Below are positions 63,125 through 64,000 of a DNA stretch of 64,000 nt, in pieces; positions within the stretch are counted from its first letter, which is position 1, and the number at the start of each line of letters is the position of its first letter. The translations under genes and the position numbers were made by a program. This DNA is from Sporomusa sp. KB1 (GTDB taxonomy: Bacteria > Bacillota > Negativicutes > Sporomusales > Sporomusaceae). The notes under the pieces were generated by a model, which was given only the letters and a program-made list of their open reading frames with translations, had not been told where the DNA came from and searched no databases. The DNA lies in NCBI RefSeq assembly GCF_007830295.1, contig NZ_VLKC01000002.1, positions 3,346,748 to 3,410,747 of the forward strand, given 5' to 3'.

Positions 63125-63252
63125 AAAAAAGGCTTCTTATCAGAAAAACTGACAAGAAGCCTGTAGACCAACTGGCAACAGTATAAAATATGATGCTATT
63201 GCCCACTAAATGTCGTCTACCTTGTCAGTCTCACAGGACTGCTTTTCAAGGT
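63125..63252 (-). promoter_or_regulatory. PyrR-type transcription attenuator of codBA
   Basis: Read on the minus strand. ACCTTG...CAAGGT closes a hairpin whose loop AGTCCTGTGAGACTG fits the PyrR binding consensus (A-R-U-C-C-N-G-N-G-A-G). CTGACAAGGTAGAC of this hairpin is complementary to GTCTAC (63163-63168) and CTTGTCAG (63149-63156) further on, giving an antiterminator. The last part can instead form AGGCTTCTTGTCAG / CTGATAAGAAGCCT followed by TTTTTT, a terminator. PyrR with UMP stabilises the first hairpin and so allows termination. The three alternative structures are all visible. Confidence 0.88.
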
Positions 63253-63438
63253 ACCAGTAATTAAATTTATTAAAGCACAAATTGGCTAGGGCTGTCAATA
63301 TTGAAAAGTGAAAAGGCAGTTTTCATCTTGGTTTATTAGGTGTTTGCTATAAATTATCGGAAACTCGATGTTGACAGTAATTAAGGTAGCTGGTATACTT
63401 ATAACCCTGAAGAATATCATAGATTAATACACTTAACT

Positions 63439-63515
63439 CGGGGCGTGGCTCAGTTTGGTAGAGTACCTGGCTTGGGACCAGGGGGTCGCAGGTTCGAATC
63501 CTGCCGCTCCGACCA
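63439..63515 (+). tRNA. tRNA-Pro (anticodon TGG), CCA encoded
   Basis: The acceptor stem is CGGGGCG with CGCTCCG, the D arm follows GTGGCTCAGTTTGGTAGAGTAC-like bases, the anticodon stem-loop is CTGGCTTGGGACCAG with TGG in the loop, and the T arm is CGCAGGTTCGAATCCTGCG-like. CCA is present at 63513-63515. The 3' end recurs at 5309-5372. Confidence 0.95.
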
Positions 63516-63540
63516 GTAACAACAAACCCAAAAGTAACAT

Positions 63541-63569
63541 TTGACATAATGCTAATGTTCATGATATTC
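63541..63569 (+). promoter_or_regulatory. Candidate upstream rRNA promoter
   Basis: TTGACA at 63541-63546 is an excellent -35 box. A -10 box is less clear (ATATTC-like bases at about 63564). It would be the first of two tandem rRNA promoters. The same TTGACATAAT is carried by the tRNA-Pro copy near 5363. Confidence 0.45.
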
Positions 63570-63617
63570 TATATAAGTCGCTGCAAGCGCCGGAAATAAT
63601 TAACACAAATAAATGTG

Positions 63618-63646
63618 TTGACATAACGAAATCTAAATGTTATGAT
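63618..63646 (+). promoter_or_regulatory. rRNA operon promoter
   Basis: TTGACA (63618-63623) and TATGAT (63641-63646) are separated by exactly 17 bases, a near-perfect housekeeping promoter. Transcription would start about 270 bases before the 16S gene. Confidence 0.85.
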
Positions 63647-63924
63647 GTTATTCCGTCGTTAAGCAATGATGAAACATGCTCCTTGAAAACTGAACAGTGT
63701 AAGTAATGCATCATAAAAGCCAGATGTGCGGTTGTATGTCGCTTGCGACATACAAAACCAAAAACAATTTCTTAATTTGATTTATAGAGCCAACAAATGG
63801 CTTCATATAATGTAGTCACTCTGTGACTTTGAACTTGTGCCTGGTGCGTCTATTAATGTAGTTTGTCTACTTTAATTAAGACAATCAATGGTATTTAAGT
63901 TTGTAAGCTCATAGACGGCAAACT
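63647..63924 (+). other. rRNA leader
   Basis: About 278 bases between the promoter and 16S. CTTGAAAACTGAACA near 63683 is a common sequence in Firmicutes rRNA spacers and leaders. GTATGTCGC and GCGACATAC form a hairpin near 63735-63755. It should contain the RNase III processing stem and antitermination signals, not individually resolved here. Confidence 0.6.

Positions 63925-64000
<76 letters not shown>

Noticed and set aside
61668..63206. Longer codB frame starting near 63206
   Set aside because: The extra 41 codons would read through the attenuator hairpins; ATG 63083 has a clear GGAGGAG site.
5309..63551. The whole 58-kb segment as one classical tRNA-integrated island
   Set aside because: The truncated tRNA is at the left and the intact gene at the right, the reverse of the usual outcome, and no intact tyrosine or serine integrase is present. 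The repeat is reported as a finding only.

Overview
The window reads as chromosomal DNA of a spore-forming member of the Firmicutes, most likely class Negativicutes (Sporomusa/Pelosinus-like). Support: the 16S rRNA gene that starts at about 63925 has the usual low-GC Gram-positive 5' end, there is a B12-dependent (class II) ribonucleotide reductase, a Spo0E-like small protein, a PyrR-type RNA attenuator and a Csh-type I-B CRISPR-Cas system. The genus is an inference.

Layout. (1) 1-5.4 kb: 3' part of nrdJ, a DEDDh exonuclease, a 57-residue zinc ribbon, a UroD-family methyltransferase-like gene and a divergent LysR regulator whose last codons run into a copied 3' end of tRNA-Pro. (2) 5.4-19 kb: a mosaic of mobile DNA and unrelated genes: a group II intron, a chemoreceptor, a serine-recombinase stub cut by a dispersed inverted repeat, a MocR regulator, a DJ-1/PfpI-ferredoxin fusion, a GntR-MFS-gamma-glutamyltransferase set, an IS110 element with a probable bridge-RNA region, and a broken chemoreceptor. 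(3) 19.3-35.3 kb: a visibly more G+C-rich block in one orientation: uridine phosphorylase, Crp-like regulator, MmgE/PrpD, a NitT/TauT-type ABC importer, a TudS-like desulfidase, carbamoylase, PrpF-like isomerase, an unknown TIM-barrel-like protein, Ldh-type dehydrogenase, PreA, hydantoinase and LarA-like racemase. PreA, hydantoinase and carbamoylase are the three steps of reductive pyrimidine breakdown; the rest suggests an unusual substituted pyrimidine or related heterocycle. (4) 35.4-36 kb: a 401-bp copy of the nrdJ 3' end.

(5) 36-50.6 kb: a complete type I-B CRISPR-Cas locus (cas6-cas8b-cas7-cas5-cas3-mntA-hepT-cas4-cas1-cas2) with an array of 65 repeats. A HEPN/MNT toxin-antitoxin pair sits inside the cas operon. 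(6) 50.6-57.4 kb: IS3 and group II intron remnants, a secreted beta-helix-like protein, a Spo0E-like protein, a Cache chemoreceptor, RraA and a BASS transporter. (7) 57.4-58.9 kb: a second cas6, one solitary diverged CRISPR repeat with a spacer-length tail, a second MNT antitoxin and a 26-codon stump of its HEPN toxin. (8) 58.9-64 kb: an Eis-like acetyltransferase, codBA under a PyrR-type attenuator, tRNA-Pro(TGG), rRNA promoters and the start of 16S rRNA.

The most interesting signals are the antitoxin-toxin pair inside the I-B operon together with the split second copy (cas6, lone repeat, solo antitoxin), the change of the crRNA 5'-handle sequence along the array, and the composite pyrimidine catabolic cluster with a TudS-like protein. 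Functions are read from motifs and context only; no database search was run.
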